Positions 30,741 to 39,926 of a stretch of 64,000 nt of DNA are shown piece by piece. The notes below the pieces were generated by a model that saw only the letters and a program-made list of their open reading frames with translations, made no database searches and was not told the DNA's origin. Every line of letters begins with the position of its first letter. The stretch's first letter is position 1. Source of the DNA: Amycolatopsis anabasis (lineage in GTDB: Bacteria; Actinomycetota; Actinomycetes; Mycobacteriales; Pseudonocardiaceae); NCBI RefSeq assembly GCF_009765355.1, contig NZ_VTHK01000034.1, positions 1-64,000 of the forward strand, read 5' to 3'. Made by a program: the position numbers and the translations under genes.

Positions 30741-31913
30741 TCAGGCGCCGACGGCTTCGAGTTCGGCTTCGATCGCGTCCTGCAGGCGCTCCCGCACCTC
30801 CGGGATGTCGATCTTCATCAGGATCTCGTGGAAGAACCCGCGCACCACCAGGCGGCGCGCCGACTCCTCCGGGATCCCGCGCGACTGCAGGTAGAACAGC
30901 TGCTCGTCGTCGAACCGGCCGGTCGCGCTGGCGTGCCCGGCGCCCTCGATCTCACCGGTCTCGATCTCCAGGTTCGGCACCGAGTCGGCGCGGGCGCCCT
31001 CGGTGAGCACCAGGTTCCGGTTCAGCTCGTAGGTCTGGGTTCCCTCGGCGGCGGCCCGGATGAGCACGTCCCCGATCCACACCCCGTGCGCGTCCTCGCC
31101 CTGCAGCGCGCCCTTGTACATCACGTTGGACGTGCAGTTGGGCACCGCGTGGTCGACGAACAGCCGGTTCTCCTGGTGCTGCCCCGCGTCGGCGAAGTAC
31201 AGCCCGAGCATCTCCACGTCCCCGCCGCGATCGGCGAAGGTCGCGGTCGGCGACACCCGCACCAGGTCGCCGCCCAGGGTGACCACGATGTGCTTGAGGG
31301 TCGCGTCCCGGCCCAGCTTGAGGTGCTGCTCGGACACGTGCACCGCGTCGTCCGCCCAGTCCTGCACGCTGACCACGGTGAGCTTCGCGCCGTCGCCGAT
31401 CACGAACTCCACGTTGTCCGCATACGTGCCGGAGCCGACGTGGTCGAGCACGATCGCGGCCTCGGCGAACGCCTCCGCGCGCACCTGGACGTGGCCGTAG
31501 GCGGTGTGGCCCTCGCCCGGACCGGTCAGGGTGATCGTGGTCGGCTTGGACGCCTTGGTCTCCTTCGGCACGGTGACCAGGGTCGCCGCGGGGAAGGACG
31601 AGTAGGCCTGCGCCGCGATCCGGTCGCTGGGCACCCCCGCCTGGCCGAGCCGCTCGTCGTCGCGGCCGACCGTCTCGACGGTGACCTCGGGTGCGGCGTC
31701 CGCCTCGACCTTGATCTCACCGGTGCCGACCGCGGAACCGTCGTGCAGGCCCCGCAGCCGCTTCATCGGCGTGAACCGCCAGTTCTCCTCGCGCCCGCCG
31801 GGGACCTCGAAGGCCTCGACGTCGTAGGAGGTGAATCGCTCGCCGCGGGAAGACGCCGGGATGACGGCGCCCTCCCGCAAGGTCTCGGCGACGTTGTTCT
31901 CTGCCACCGTCAT
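30741..31913 (-). CDS. sufD: SufD, Fe-S scaffold subunit
   Basis: A 390-aa protein with an N-terminal helical region and the right-handed beta-helix core typical of SufD/SufB. Landmarks include ENWRFTPMKRLRGL near the N-terminus (binding-surface Trp), DVLIRAAAEGTQTYELNRN, and the C-terminal LFYLQSRGIPEESARRLVVRGFFHEIL, which is the SufC-contact helix. It forms the SufBC2D complex. The ATG at 31913 overlaps the sufB stop by one base (TGATG), so translation is coupled; the longer frame to 32189 lies within sufB. Confidence 0.95.
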   Translation of the reverse strand: MTVAENNVAETLREGAVIPASSRGERFTSYDVEAFEVPGGREENWRFTPMKRLRGLHDGSAVGTGEIKVEADAAPEVTVETVGRDDERLGQAGVPSDRIAAQAYSSFPAATLVTVPKETKASKPTTITLTGPGEGHTAYGHVQVRAEAFAEAAIVLDHVGSGTYADNVEFVIGDGAKLTVVSVQDWADDAVHVSEQHLKLGRDATLKHIVVTLGGDLVRVSPTATFADRGGDVEMLGLYFADAGQHQENRLFVDHAVPNCTSNVMYKGALQGEDAHGVWIGDVLIRAAAEGTQTYELNRNLVLTEGARADSVPNLEIETGEIEGAGHASATGRFDDEQLFYLQSRGIPEESARRLVVRGFFHEILMKIDIPEVRERLQDAIEAELEAVGA

Positions 31914-33361
31914 CAGCCGACGGCCCCTTCCATCTGCAGCTCGATCAGGCGGTTCAGTTCCAGCGCGTACTCCATCGGCAGCTCGCGCGCGATCGGCTCG
32001 ACGAAACCGCGCACCACCATGGCCATCGCCTCTTCCTCGGTGAGGCCGCGGGACATCAGGTAGAACAGCTGGTCCTCGCTGACCTTGGACACGGTCGCCT
32101 CGTGGCCCATCGACACGTCGTCGTTGCGGATGTCCACGTACGGGTAGGTGTCCGAACGCGAGATGGTGTCCACCAGCAGCGCGTCGCACACCACGCTGGA
32201 GCGCGAGTGGTGCGCCCGCTTGGCCACCTTGACCAGGCCGCGGTACGAGGTCCGCCCGCCGCCGCGCGCCACCGACTTCGACACGATCGTCGAGGAGGTG
32301 TGCGGCGCCAGGTGCTCCATCTTCGCCCCGGCGTCCTGGTGCTGGCCCTCACCGGCGAACGCGACCGAGAGCACCTCGCCCTTGGCGTGCTCGCCCATCA
32401 GGAACACCGACGGGTACTTCATGGTCACCTTGGAGCCGATGTTGCCGTCGACCCACTCCATGGTCGCGCCCTCTTCGGCCTTGGCGCGCTTGGTGACCAG
32501 GTTGTAGACGTTGTTCGACCAGTTCTGGATGGTCGTGTAGCGGCAGCGGCCGCCCTTCTTCACGATGATCTCCACGACCGCCGAGTGCAGCGAGTCGGAC
32601 TGGTAGATCGGCGCGGTGCAACCCTCGACGTAGTGCACGTAGGCGTCTTCGTCGACGATGATCAGGGTCCGCTCGAACTGGCCCATGTTCTCGGTGTTGA
32701 TCCGGAAGTAGGCCTGCAGCGGGATGTCGACGTGCACGCCCTTCGGCACGTAGATGAACGAGCCGCCGGACCACACCGCGGTGTTCAGCGCGGAGAACTT
32801 GTTGTCCCCGGCCGGGATGACCGAGCCGAAGTACTCCTTGAACAGCTCCGGGTGCTCCTTGAGACCGGTGTCGGTGTCCAGGAAGATCACGCCCTGGGCC
32901 TCCAGGTCCTCGCGGATCTGGTGGTAGACGACCTCGGACTCGTACTGCGCGGCGACCCCGGCGACCAGGCGTTGCTTCTCCGCCTCCGGGATCCCCAGCT
33001 TGTCGTAGGTGTTCTTGATGTCCTCGGGAAGGTCTTCCCAGCTCGTCGCCTGCTTCTCGGTCGAGCGCACGAAGTACTTGATGTTGTCGAAGTCGATCCC
33101 GGACAGGTCCGCGCCCCAGTTGGGCATCGGCTTGCGGTCGAACAGCTTCAGCGCCTTGAGGCGCGTCTCGCGCATCCACTCCGGCTCGGACTTCTTCGCG
33201 GAGATGTCGGTGACGACTTCCTCGTTGAGCCCGCGACGGGCACTGGCGCCCGCCTCGTCGGAGTCGGCCCAGCCGAAGGCGTACTTGCCAAGGGACTCGA
33301 TGGTCTCTTCTTGGCTCAGGGGCGCCGTGGTGGGGGTGCGCTGCTCGGCAGCGGCAGTCAT
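31913..33361 (-). CDS. sufB: SufB, Fe-S scaffold subunit
   Basis: A 482-aa protein, the catalytic scaffold of SufBC2D. It has the expected segments KPMPNWGADLSGIDFDNIKY, VYHQIREDLEAQGVIF, GGSFIYVPKGVHVDIPLQ, VHYVEGCTAPIYQSDSLH (a family-conserved Cys) and the C-terminal SRGLTEEEAMAMVVRGF helix that contacts SufC. No intein is present, unlike the M. tuberculosis sufB, which I recall carrying one. Its ATG at 33361 overlaps the sufR stop by 4 bases (ATGA). Confidence 0.97.
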   Translation of the reverse strand: MTAAAEQRTPTTAPLSQEETIESLGKYAFGWADSDEAGASARRGLNEEVVTDISAKKSEPEWMRETRLKALKLFDRKPMPNWGADLSGIDFDNIKYFVRSTEKQATSWEDLPEDIKNTYDKLGIPEAEKQRLVAGVAAQYESEVVYHQIREDLEAQGVIFLDTDTGLKEHPELFKEYFGSVIPAGDNKFSALNTAVWSGGSFIYVPKGVHVDIPLQAYFRINTENMGQFERTLIIVDEDAYVHYVEGCTAPIYQSDSLHSAVVEIIVKKGGRCRYTTIQNWSNNVYNLVTKRAKAEEGATMEWVDGNIGSKVTMKYPSVFLMGEHAKGEVLSVAFAGEGQHQDAGAKMEHLAPHTSSTIVSKSVARGGGRTSYRGLVKVAKRAHHSRSSVVCDALLVDTISRSDTYPYVDIRNDDVSMGHEATVSKVSEDQLFYLMSRGLTEEEAMAMVVRGFVEPIARELPMEYALELNRLIELQMEGAVG

Positions 33362-34176
33362 GCGGGTTTCCCTCCATTCGGGATCCGTGGTGCGTTCCGC
33401 CCGCCGTCCGGCTCGGCCGTTCCGGCGGGTTCCGTGCTCCCCGGCCTTGGTGTGTCCGGGCTACCCGCCGCGGCGGGTACGTGGGTTGTGCACGCGGCGT
33501 CACCGCGTGCGATGGTCGCCAGCCGCTGCACGTGGGTGCCCAGCAGCTTGGCGAAGGCCGCGGTTTCGGCCTCGCACAGCTGCGGGAACTCCGCCGCGAC
33601 GTGGGCGACCGGGCAGTGGTGCTGGCACAGCTGCTCCCCGGCACCGACCTGTCGGGTCGACGCAGCGTAACCCTCCCTGGTCAGTGCGGTCGCGAGGGCC
33701 TCGGCCCGCGCGGCCGGCTCGGCCTCGCCGGTGACCGCCTCCTTGTGCGGTTCGACGAGCGCGGCGACCCGGCGCTCGGCGAACGCGCGCACCGCTTCCT
33801 CCCCCACGTGCTCGGCGAGGAAGCGGATCGCGGCGACCGCGAGGTCGTCGTAGGCGTGCCCGAACCGGGCCCGCCCCGCCTCGGTGAGCAGGAACAGCTT
33901 CGCGGGACGGCCCCGGCCCCGCGGACCGCGCCGCGGCGCGTCCCGGGTGGTGGCCTCCCCGTCGGCCAGCAACGCGTCCAGGTGGCGGCGCACCGCGGTC
34001 GGGCTGATGCCCAGCCGTTCGGCGACCACCACGGCGGTCAACGGCCCCTCTTCCAGGAGCAGCCTGGCCACCTCGTGCCGGGTGCGGCCCTCGGCCGTGA
34101 CCTGCACGGGCACACCGCTCACCTCGGCACGGCGGTCTTCGCCGTCCCGGTGCTCGCCAGTGCCCGTCTTTTTCAC
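33358..34176 (-). CDS. sufR: SufR, Fe-S cluster-sensing repressor of the suf operon
   Basis: A 272-aa ArsR/DeoR-like regulator. A winged HTH (about 28-95) contains LTAVVVAERLGISPTAVRRHLDALL and the wing RRGPRGRGRPAKLFLLTEAG. The C-terminal domain carries the cluster ligands CQHHC followed by a Cys 14 residues later (FPQLCEAE), as expected for a [4Fe-4S]-binding SufR. Holo-SufR represses suf; loss of the cluster under iron limitation, nitric oxide or oxidative stress relieves it. The GTG start at 34176 lies inside a palindromic site, so the mRNA may be leaderless or nearly so. It is divergent from mptB across 49 bases. The Pro/Gly-rich C-terminus is of unknown role. Confidence 0.93.
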   Translation of the reverse strand: MKKTGTGEHRDGEDRRAEVSGVPVQVTAEGRTRHEVARLLLEEGPLTAVVVAERLGISPTAVRRHLDALLADGEATTRDAPRRGPRGRGRPAKLFLLTEAGRARFGHAYDDLAVAAIRFLAEHVGEEAVRAFAERRVAALVEPHKEAVTGEAEPAARAEALATALTREGYAASTRQVGAGEQLCQHHCPVAHVAAEFPQLCEAETAAFAKLLGTHVQRLATIARGDAACTTHVPAAAGSPDTPRPGSTEPAGTAEPDGGRNAPRIPNGGKPA

Positions 34177-34187
34177 AACATAAGTGT
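34173..34187 (-). promoter_or_regulatory. SufR operator overlapping the sufR start codon
   Basis: On the minus strand the sequence reads ACACT-TATGT-TGTGA, an inverted repeat with ACACT at 34183-34187 and TGTGA at 34173-34177. It matches the ACACT-N5-TGTGA element that I recall reported for mycobacterial SufR. The GTG start of sufR (34174-34176) is within the right half-site. A bound repressor would cover the start region and could also block a closely spaced promoter. Confidence 0.7.
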
Positions 34188-34225
34188 GTCGTATTTCCCC
34201 GGCACGGGCAAAGAGAGGTCAACAA

Positions 34226-35926
34226 GTGGTGACCGGAGTCACGCCCGCCGGGAGTCGATACGCTCCGCACGTGGCAGTTGGCGAGCAGGAAACCCAGCCG
34301 GAGGCCGGTGGCCGCACGACCGTGGCGGCCGAGTCACCGGTGCGGCCACGCGACGCGGATCCACTCGAACACGGAGAGCGACGAACCCTGGACATCGTGC
34401 GCCGGTTCGGCACGGTCGGCGCGCTGCTCCTCGCGGTCGGCTCGCTCGGCGCGGGCGCCGCCCCGGTGGTGAACCCGGTGCAGAACATCCCGGTGCTGCG
34501 GCTGTTCATCCGGATCCCGACCGTCTCGCTGGCCATCGCCTTCGCCGGGATGGCCATGATGGTGATCGGCTGGCTGCTGCTGGGCCGGTTCGCCCGCCCC
34601 GGCCGGAACCGCCTGGCCACCAGCGGTCAGATGAGCCGCACGCTGGTGATGTGGCTGACGCCGCTGCTGTTCATCCCCCCGCTGTTCTCCCGGGACGTCT
34701 ACGCCTACCTCGCGCAGAGCGAGATCGTGCACCGCGGCATGGACCCGTATTCGCTCGGTCCGGCGGACGCGCTCGGCGTCGGTGATCCGCTCACCGCCGG
34801 GGTCTCGAACATGTGGCGGGAAACCTCCCCGCCCTACGGCCCGCTGTACCTGCGCTTCGGCGGCTGGCTCGCCAGCATCTCCGGCAACAACATCGTCACC
34901 GGCGTCCTGCTGCACCGCGGGCTCGCGCTGATCGGGGTCGTGCTGATCGTGTGGGCGCTGCCCCGGCTCGCGCGGCGGTTCGGCGTGCAGCCGGTCACCG
35001 CGCTGTGGCTCGGCGCGGTGAACCCGCTGGTGCTGTTCCACCTGGTCGCGGGCGCGCACAACGACTCCCTGGCGCTCGGGCTGATGGTGGCCGGGCTGGA
35101 ACTGGGGCTGCGCAAGCTGCCGATCCGGGTCAAGGGCGACACCCCGCCCCCGCTGGCGCCCGGCGAGCTGCGGTTCCTGATCCTCGGCGCGGTGGTGATC
35201 ACGCTCGGCGGGGCGGTGAAGTTCCAGGCGTTGGTCGCGCTGCCGTTCCTCGGGGTGATGATCGCCCGGCGATGGCACGGCCGGTTGAAGGACCTGTTCC
35301 GGGCCGCGGTGTTCGTCACCGGGATCGGCGCGGTGGTCATGGTCGTGGTGTGCCTGGGTTCCGGACTGGGGTTCGGCTGGGTCGGCAATATGGGCACCCC
35401 GGGCATGGTGCGCAGCTGGATCTCGCCCATCTCGGAGCTGTCCAATCTCGGCGGGCTGCTCGGCATGGCGCTCGGCCTGGGCAACCACACCGACGCGCTG
35501 GTGCCGATCCTGAGCCTGCTCGGCTACCTGGTGGCCGCCGCGATCACGGTCAAGTTCCTGTGGGACAGCTTCCAGTGGCGGTACCGGCCGATCATCGGGC
35601 TCGGCGTGTCCCTCGGCGCGGTCAGCGTCCTGCACGTCGCGCTGCAGCCCTGGTACATGCTCTGGGCGGTGATCCCGCTCGCCGCGGCGGCCGGGACCTC
35701 GCGCTTCCGGGTCGCGGCCACGATCGTCAGCGTGGCGCTCGCGTTTCCCGCGTTCCCCAACGGCGGTTCGTACGGCGGCCGGATCTACGTGGTGCCCCAG
35801 GCATATCTGGCGGGCGCGGTGGTGGTCGTGCTGGCGTTGCTGCTCGCCCGCCGGGCCGCGCCGGGCCTGCTCCGGCGCGGTGACCGGACCACGGAGAAGC
35901 TCGCCGAGCCGACTGCGTACTCTTGA
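34226..35926 (+). CDS. mptB: MptB-type alpha(1->6) mannosyltransferase
   Basis: A 566-aa polytopic GT-C glycosyltransferase with about 13 hydrophobic helices after a soluble N-terminus of about 50 residues. The first extracytoplasmic loop contains SRDVYAYLAQSEIVHRGMDP, where the Asp of the RDVY motif is the catalytic-type acid, and PPYGPLYLRFGGW. MptB uses polyprenyl-phosphate-mannose to extend the mannan core of lipomannan/lipoarabinomannan outside the membrane. The GTG at 34226 has GAGAGG seven bases upstream; GTG 34271 is an alternative. It is divergent from sufR and overlaps the ABC gene at its end, the same arrangement as Rv1459c/Rv1460. Confidence 0.9.
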   Translation: MVTGVTPAGSRYAPHVAVGEQETQPEAGGRTTVAAESPVRPRDADPLEHGERRTLDIVRRFGTVGALLLAVGSLGAGAAPVVNPVQNIPVLRLFIRIPTVSLAIAFAGMAMMVIGWLLLGRFARPGRNRLATSGQMSRTLVMWLTPLLFIPPLFSRDVYAYLAQSEIVHRGMDPYSLGPADALGVGDPLTAGVSNMWRETSPPYGPLYLRFGGWLASISGNNIVTGVLLHRGLALIGVVLIVWALPRLARRFGVQPVTALWLGAVNPLVLFHLVAGAHNDSLALGLMVAGLELGLRKLPIRVKGDTPPPLAPGELRFLILGAVVITLGGAVKFQALVALPFLGVMIARRWHGRLKDLFRAAVFVTGIGAVVMVVVCLGSGLGFGWVGNMGTPGMVRSWISPISELSNLGGLLGMALGLGNHTDALVPILSLLGYLVAAAITVKFLWDSFQWRYRPIIGLGVSLGAVSVLHVALQPWYMLWAVIPLAAAAGTSRFRVAATIVSVALAFPAFPNGGSYGGRIYVVPQAYLAGAVVVVLALLLARRAAPGLLRRGDRTTEKLAEPTAYS

Positions 35927-36858
35927 CCGTCGTGGGAACAGCCGCCGTCGAGATCACCGGGCTGGTGAAGCGCTACGGAAACACCACCGCGGTCGACGGG
36001 CTCGACCTGCGGATGCCCCGGGGCAGCCTGCTCGCGCTGCTCGGCCCCAACGGCGCCGGGAAGACCACCACCGTCGAGGTCTGCGAAGGATTCCTGCGCG
36101 CCGACGCCGGTACGGTCCGGGTCCTCGGGCTCGACCCGGCCCGGCAGGGGGCCGCGCTGCGCCCCCGGATCGGGGTCATGCCGCAGGGCGGCGGCGCCTA
36201 CCCCGGCGTCCGCGCCGAGGAGATGCTGCGCCTGGTCGCCGCGTGCGCCGCGCATCCGCTGGACCCGATGTGGCTGCTGGAGGTGCTCGGGCTGGGGTCG
36301 GTCCGGCGCACCCCGTTCAAACGGCTCTCCGGCGGCCAGCAGCAACGGCTTTCGCTCGCCTGCGCGCTCGTCGGGCGCCCGGAACTGGTGTTCCTGGACG
36401 AGCCGACGGCCGGGATGGACCCGCAGGCGCGGCGGCTGGTCTGGGACCTGCTCGCCGCGTTGCGGTCGGACGGGGTGAGCGTGCTGCTCACCACGCACCT
36501 CATGGAGGAAGCCGAGGCGCTGGCCGACGACGTGGTGATCGTCGACCACGGCAAGGTGATCGCCACCGGCTCCCCGCGCGCGCTGACCGAGGAGGACTCC
36601 GAGGTCGCGCAGTTGCGGTTCAAGGCACGCAAGGGGTTGGACACCGAACTGCTGTCCGCGGCGCTGCCCGAGGGCTACCTGGTGCACGAATCCGCGCCGG
36701 GCGCCTACCGCGTGCTCGGCCGGGTCGACCCGCAGGTGGTGTCCACGGTCACCGCGTGGTGCGCGCAGCAGGGGGTGCTCGCCGAGGAACTGCACGTCGG
36801 CAGGCGGGATCTCGAAGAGGTCTTCCTGGAGCTGACCGGACGGGAACTACGCGGATGA
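35923..36858 (+). CDS. ABC-2 transporter ATP-binding protein
   Basis: A 311-aa ATPase of the DrrA/CcmA-like class. Walker A is LLGPNGAGKTTTVE, the signature RLSGGQQQRLSL and Walker B LVFLDEPTAGMDP, with H-loop TTHLMEE; the C-terminal 80 residues form the DrrA-type accessory domain. The TTG at 35923 overlaps the mptB stop (TTGA), and a GTG at 35932 is possible. It pairs with the permease that overlaps it, forming a two-component exporter or importer of unknown substrate, conserved next to mptB and ctaA in relatives. Confidence 0.93.
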   Translation: MTVVGTAAVEITGLVKRYGNTTAVDGLDLRMPRGSLLALLGPNGAGKTTTVEVCEGFLRADAGTVRVLGLDPARQGAALRPRIGVMPQGGGAYPGVRAEEMLRLVAACAAHPLDPMWLLEVLGLGSVRRTPFKRLSGGQQQRLSLACALVGRPELVFLDEPTAGMDPQARRLVWDLLAALRSDGVSVLLTTHLMEEAEALADDVVIVDHGKVIATGSPRALTEEDSEVAQLRFKARKGLDTELLSAALPEGYLVHESAPGAYRVLGRVDPQVVSTVTAWCAQQGVLAEELHVGRRDLEEVFLELTGRELRG

Positions 36859-37661
36859 CCACCACACGCGGCGCCGAGGCCCGCTTCGCGCCCGGCACGT
36901 TCACCCCCGATCCCGGCGCCGGGAAACTGGGGCGGATGCTGCTCACCCACGCGCGGGTGGAAACCAGCCTGACCCTGCGCCACGGCGAGCAGATCCTGCT
37001 CACCCTGCTGATCCCGCTGGCGCTGCTGATCGGGTTGAGCCTGCTGGACATCCTGCCCACCGGCGACCTCGGCTCGGCGTCCAAAGTGGACTGGGTGACC
37101 CCGCGGATCTTCGCGCTCGCGGTGATGTCGTCGGCGTTCACCGGGCAGGCGATCGCGCTCGGGTTCGACCGCCGCTACGGCGTGCTCAAACGGCTCTCGG
37201 CGACCGCGCTCCCCCGCTGGCTGCTGGTGGCCGGCCGGGTGGTGGCCGCGCTGGTTGTCGTCGTGTTGCAGGTCCTGGTGCTGGGCGCGGTCGCGGCGCT
37301 GCTGGGGTGGACGCCGTCCGGGGCGGGGCTCGCGTTGGCGGTGCCGTTGCTGGTGATCGGGACGCTCGCGTTCGGCGCGCTGGGCGTGCTGCTCGGCGGC
37401 TCGCTGCGGGCGGAAGCCGTGCTGGCGCTGGCGAACATCGTGTGGTTCGTCCTGCTGCTGGCGGGCGGCATCCTGCTGGCGCCGGCGACGCTGCCCTCCG
37501 GCGTCGCCACCGTGGTGGAGCTGCTGCCGTCCGGCGCCCTGGCCGAGGGCCTGCGCGCGGCCCTGCTCGACGGCCGCTTCGCGGGCGGTCCGATCGCGGT
37601 TCTCGCCGTCTGGGGCGCCGCGGCCGCCGCCCTGGCGACCCGCACCACCCGTCTCACCTGA
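36855..37661 (+). CDS. ABC-2 type transporter permease
   Basis: A 268-aa membrane protein with six hydrophobic helices: an N-terminal amphipathic segment, TM1 at about 50-70, then FTGQAIALGFDRRYGVLKRLS, the conserved cytoplasmic loop of ABC-2 permeases, and four further helices. It is the partner of the ATPase that overlaps it by 4 bases (ATGA at 36855-36858). Substrate unknown; proximity to heme A synthase and mannan synthesis makes a lipid or envelope precursor plausible but unproven. Confidence 0.9.
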   Translation: MTTTRGAEARFAPGTFTPDPGAGKLGRMLLTHARVETSLTLRHGEQILLTLLIPLALLIGLSLLDILPTGDLGSASKVDWVTPRIFALAVMSSAFTGQAIALGFDRRYGVLKRLSATALPRWLLVAGRVVAALVVVVLQVLVLGAVAALLGWTPSGAGLALAVPLLVIGTLAFGALGVLLGGSLRAEAVLALANIVWFVLLLAGGILLAPATLPSGVATVVELLPSGALAEGLRAALLDGRFAGGPIAVLAVWGAAAAALATRTTRLT

Positions 37662-37751
37662 CCGGGGCCACGGCGCGCCGGAAGTGCCGCCGTTTTCGGT
37701 GAGGCGTGGGGTCCGGCCGGGTTCTCAGGGAGGGCGGCCTACCATCGGAGC

Positions 37752-38720
37752 GTGCAGCTCCGCTCTCTCGTCGCTCGTTTGCCCTACCCCTCGCCCGCGG
37801 TCCAGCGGGCCATCGCGATCGCCGCGGTGCTCACCCAGGGCGGGATCGGAGTCACCGGCTCGATCGTCCGGGTCACCGGGTCCGGGCTCGGCTGCCCCAC
37901 CTGGCCGCAATGCGTCTCCGGCAGCATGTTCCCGGTCGACCACCCCGAGCACCACGCCCTGAACCAGTGGATCGAATTCGGCAACCGGATGCTCACCGGG
38001 GTCGTGATCGTCGTCGCCGCGCTGTGCGTGCTGGCCGCGTGGCGGATCCAGATCGACCACCCGGAACGCCGCCGCCTGGTCAAGCTCGCCTGGCTGATGC
38101 CGGGCGGGGTGGTGCTGCAGGCGATCGTCGGCGGGATCACCGTGCTCGCCAAGCTGGAATGGTGGACGGTGGCGATCCACTTCCTCGCGTCCACTCCCCT
38201 GGTGTGGTGCGCGGTGCTGCTGCTGCACGCGTTCAACGAGGGCGAGCAGCCACCCCGCTGGCTCATCCCGGCCTCCGGCCGCGCCCTGCTGATCGCCCTC
38301 GTGGTCGCGCTGTGGGCGGTTCTCATCGCGGGCACCACGGTGACCGGCGCGGGCCCGCACGGCGGCGACCCGGACACGCACCGCCTGCAGGCGCCGATCG
38401 AAACCCTCGCGCAGATCCACGGCGCGCTGCTGGTCGTCTACCTGCTCGTCCTGGCCGCCTTCGGGGTGCAGTTGCTGCGCTCCGGGGCGCCCGCGAAGCT
38501 GTGGCGCCGCTACGGAGTCGCCTGGGTGGTCGCGCTCGCCCAGGGCGGGCTCGGTTCGCTGCAGTACCTCCTGGGCGTGCCGGAGGAGCTGGTGTCGTTC
38601 CACGTGTTCGGCTCGGCCGTGGTGATCGTCGCCACCGCGGCGCTGTGGTGCGCGGCGCGCGACCGCGGCGTGTTCGCGTCCGCACCCGCCGAGTCCCCGG
38701 AACTGACCCCCGCGCGGTGA
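37752..38720 (+). CDS. ctaA: heme A synthase (COX15/CtaA)
   Basis: A 322-aa protein with eight hydrophobic helices. It oxidises the C8 methyl of heme O to a formyl group, giving heme A for aa3 cytochrome oxidase. The first helix end has TGSIVRVTGSGLGCPTWPQC, the Cys/Gly-rich signature of CtaA, and His ligands lie in EFGNRMLTG (context), HFLAST, QIHGALLV and FHVFGSAVV. The C-rich CPTWPQC loop is as in Bacillus/actinobacterial types. Start GTG 37752. ctaB, making the heme O substrate, is at 48064-49041. Confidence 0.93.
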   Translation: MQLRSLVARLPYPSPAVQRAIAIAAVLTQGGIGVTGSIVRVTGSGLGCPTWPQCVSGSMFPVDHPEHHALNQWIEFGNRMLTGVVIVVAALCVLAAWRIQIDHPERRRLVKLAWLMPGGVVLQAIVGGITVLAKLEWWTVAIHFLASTPLVWCAVLLLHAFNEGEQPPRWLIPASGRALLIALVVALWAVLIAGTTVTGAGPHGGDPDTHRLQAPIETLAQIHGALLVVYLLVLAAFGVQLLRSGAPAKLWRRYGVAWVVALAQGGLGSLQYLLGVPEELVSFHVFGSAVVIVATAALWCAARDRGVFASAPAESPELTPAR

Positions 38721-38742
38721 CCGTCCGGTAGGGCGACGGTCA
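38718..38742 (+). terminator. hairpin at the ctaA stop codon
   Basis: TGACCGTC and GACGGTCA form a perfect 8-bp stem around a 9-base loop; the left arm begins with the ctaA TGA stop. It probably terminates the mptB-ABC-ctaA transcription unit ahead of the separately expressed desaturase gene. There is no clear U-tract. Confidence 0.5.
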
Positions 38743-38859
38743 TACTTCCGTAACGCACGCGCGGCGTGCGCGCCAGACCGTGCCGTTAGGCTCGCGGGCG
38801 GGAACTCTCCGCGAAGAATGTCCCTTTTGGTGCCGACCGAAGTGAGGTCCTCCCCGCCC

Positions 38860-39792
38860 ATGACCATCGACGAGCGAAGCGGCGTGAAACCGCTGGTTTC
38901 CGGCGAACGATCCACCGCACAGATGATCGTCCTCAAGACTTTCCTGCTGGTCCCGTTCCTCGCGTTGGTGGCCGCGCTGCCCATCGCCTGGGGCTGGGGC
39001 CTGAACTGGGTGGACCTCGGCCTCGCCGCGGTCTTCTACACGGTCGGCACGCTCGGTGTGACCGTCGGCTACCACCGCTACTTCACGCACGGCGCCTTCA
39101 AGACCAACCGCGCCCTGCGGGTCGCCCTCGCGATCACCGGCAGCTTCGCCGTCCAGGGCTCGGTGATCTTCTGGGTGGCCAACCACCGCCGCCACCACGC
39201 GTTCGCCGACCGGGAAGGCGATCCGCACTCCCCCTGGCTGTTCGGCTCCTCGCCGGTCGCGCTGCTGCGCGGGTTCTGGCACGCGCACATGGGCTGGATG
39301 TTCAAGCGCGAGCTGACGAACTACGAGCGGTTCGCCCCCGATCTGATGGCCGACAAGGACCTGCGCGTGGTGAACCGGTTCTTCTGGCTCTGGATCACGC
39401 TCAGCCTGGTGCTGCCCGCCGCGCTGGGCGGGCTGCTCACGTGGTCGGTGTGGGGCGCGGTGACCGCGTTCTTCTGGGCCGGGCTGGTCCGCATCGCGTT
39501 CTCGCACCACGTGACCTGGTCGGTGAACTCGATCTGCCACATGGTCGGTGACCGGCCGTTCGCCAGCCGGGACAAGGCGGCGAACTTCTGGCCGCTGGCG
39601 ATCCTGTCCATGGGCGAGTCCTGGCACAACTCGCACCACGCCGACCCGACCTGCGCCCGGCACGGTGTGCTGCGCGGCCAGATCGACGTGTCGGCACGGC
39701 TGATCTGGATCTTCGAGAAGCTCGGCTGGGCGCGGAACGTCCGCTGGCCGAAACCCGAGCGGCTCGCGGCCAAACGGGTGAAACCCGCCTAG
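38860..39792 (+). CDS. membrane acyl-CoA desaturase (delta-9 type)
   Basis: A 310-aa di-iron fatty acyl desaturase with four hydrophobic helices. The three histidine boxes are complete: HRYFTH, HRRHH (in VANHRRHHAF) and HNSHH (in ESWHNSHHAD), which bind the two irons. It introduces a cis double bond into membrane fatty acyl chains, controlling fluidity. The ATG at 38860 fits the conserved N-terminus; an ATG at 38818 would add 14 residues with no family likeness. No fused cytochrome b5 domain is present, so it needs separate electron donors. Confidence 0.92.
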   Translation: MTIDERSGVKPLVSGERSTAQMIVLKTFLLVPFLALVAALPIAWGWGLNWVDLGLAAVFYTVGTLGVTVGYHRYFTHGAFKTNRALRVALAITGSFAVQGSVIFWVANHRRHHAFADREGDPHSPWLFGSSPVALLRGFWHAHMGWMFKRELTNYERFAPDLMADKDLRVVNRFFWLWITLSLVLPAALGGLLTWSVWGAVTAFFWAGLVRIAFSHHVTWSVNSICHMVGDRPFASRDKAANFWPLAILSMGESWHNSHHADPTCARHGVLRGQIDVSARLIWIFEKLGWARNVRWPKPERLAAKRVKPA

Positions 39793-39926
39793 CCCACCGG
39801 CACGCACCGCCCGCAACCTGTCACGTCCTGACCAAATCTGAAAAGACGCGTTACCTACTAACCGGTAGCCTCGTTTGACCCGGCGCATCGACGTTTCATC
39901 CGGTCCGGGTCATACGAGGAGGTTTG

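Noticed and set aside
39851..39870. TetR-like operator (CTACTAACCGGTAG) before the CocE-type gene
   Set aside because: The outer four bases are symmetric but the centre is not; too weak to list as a site.
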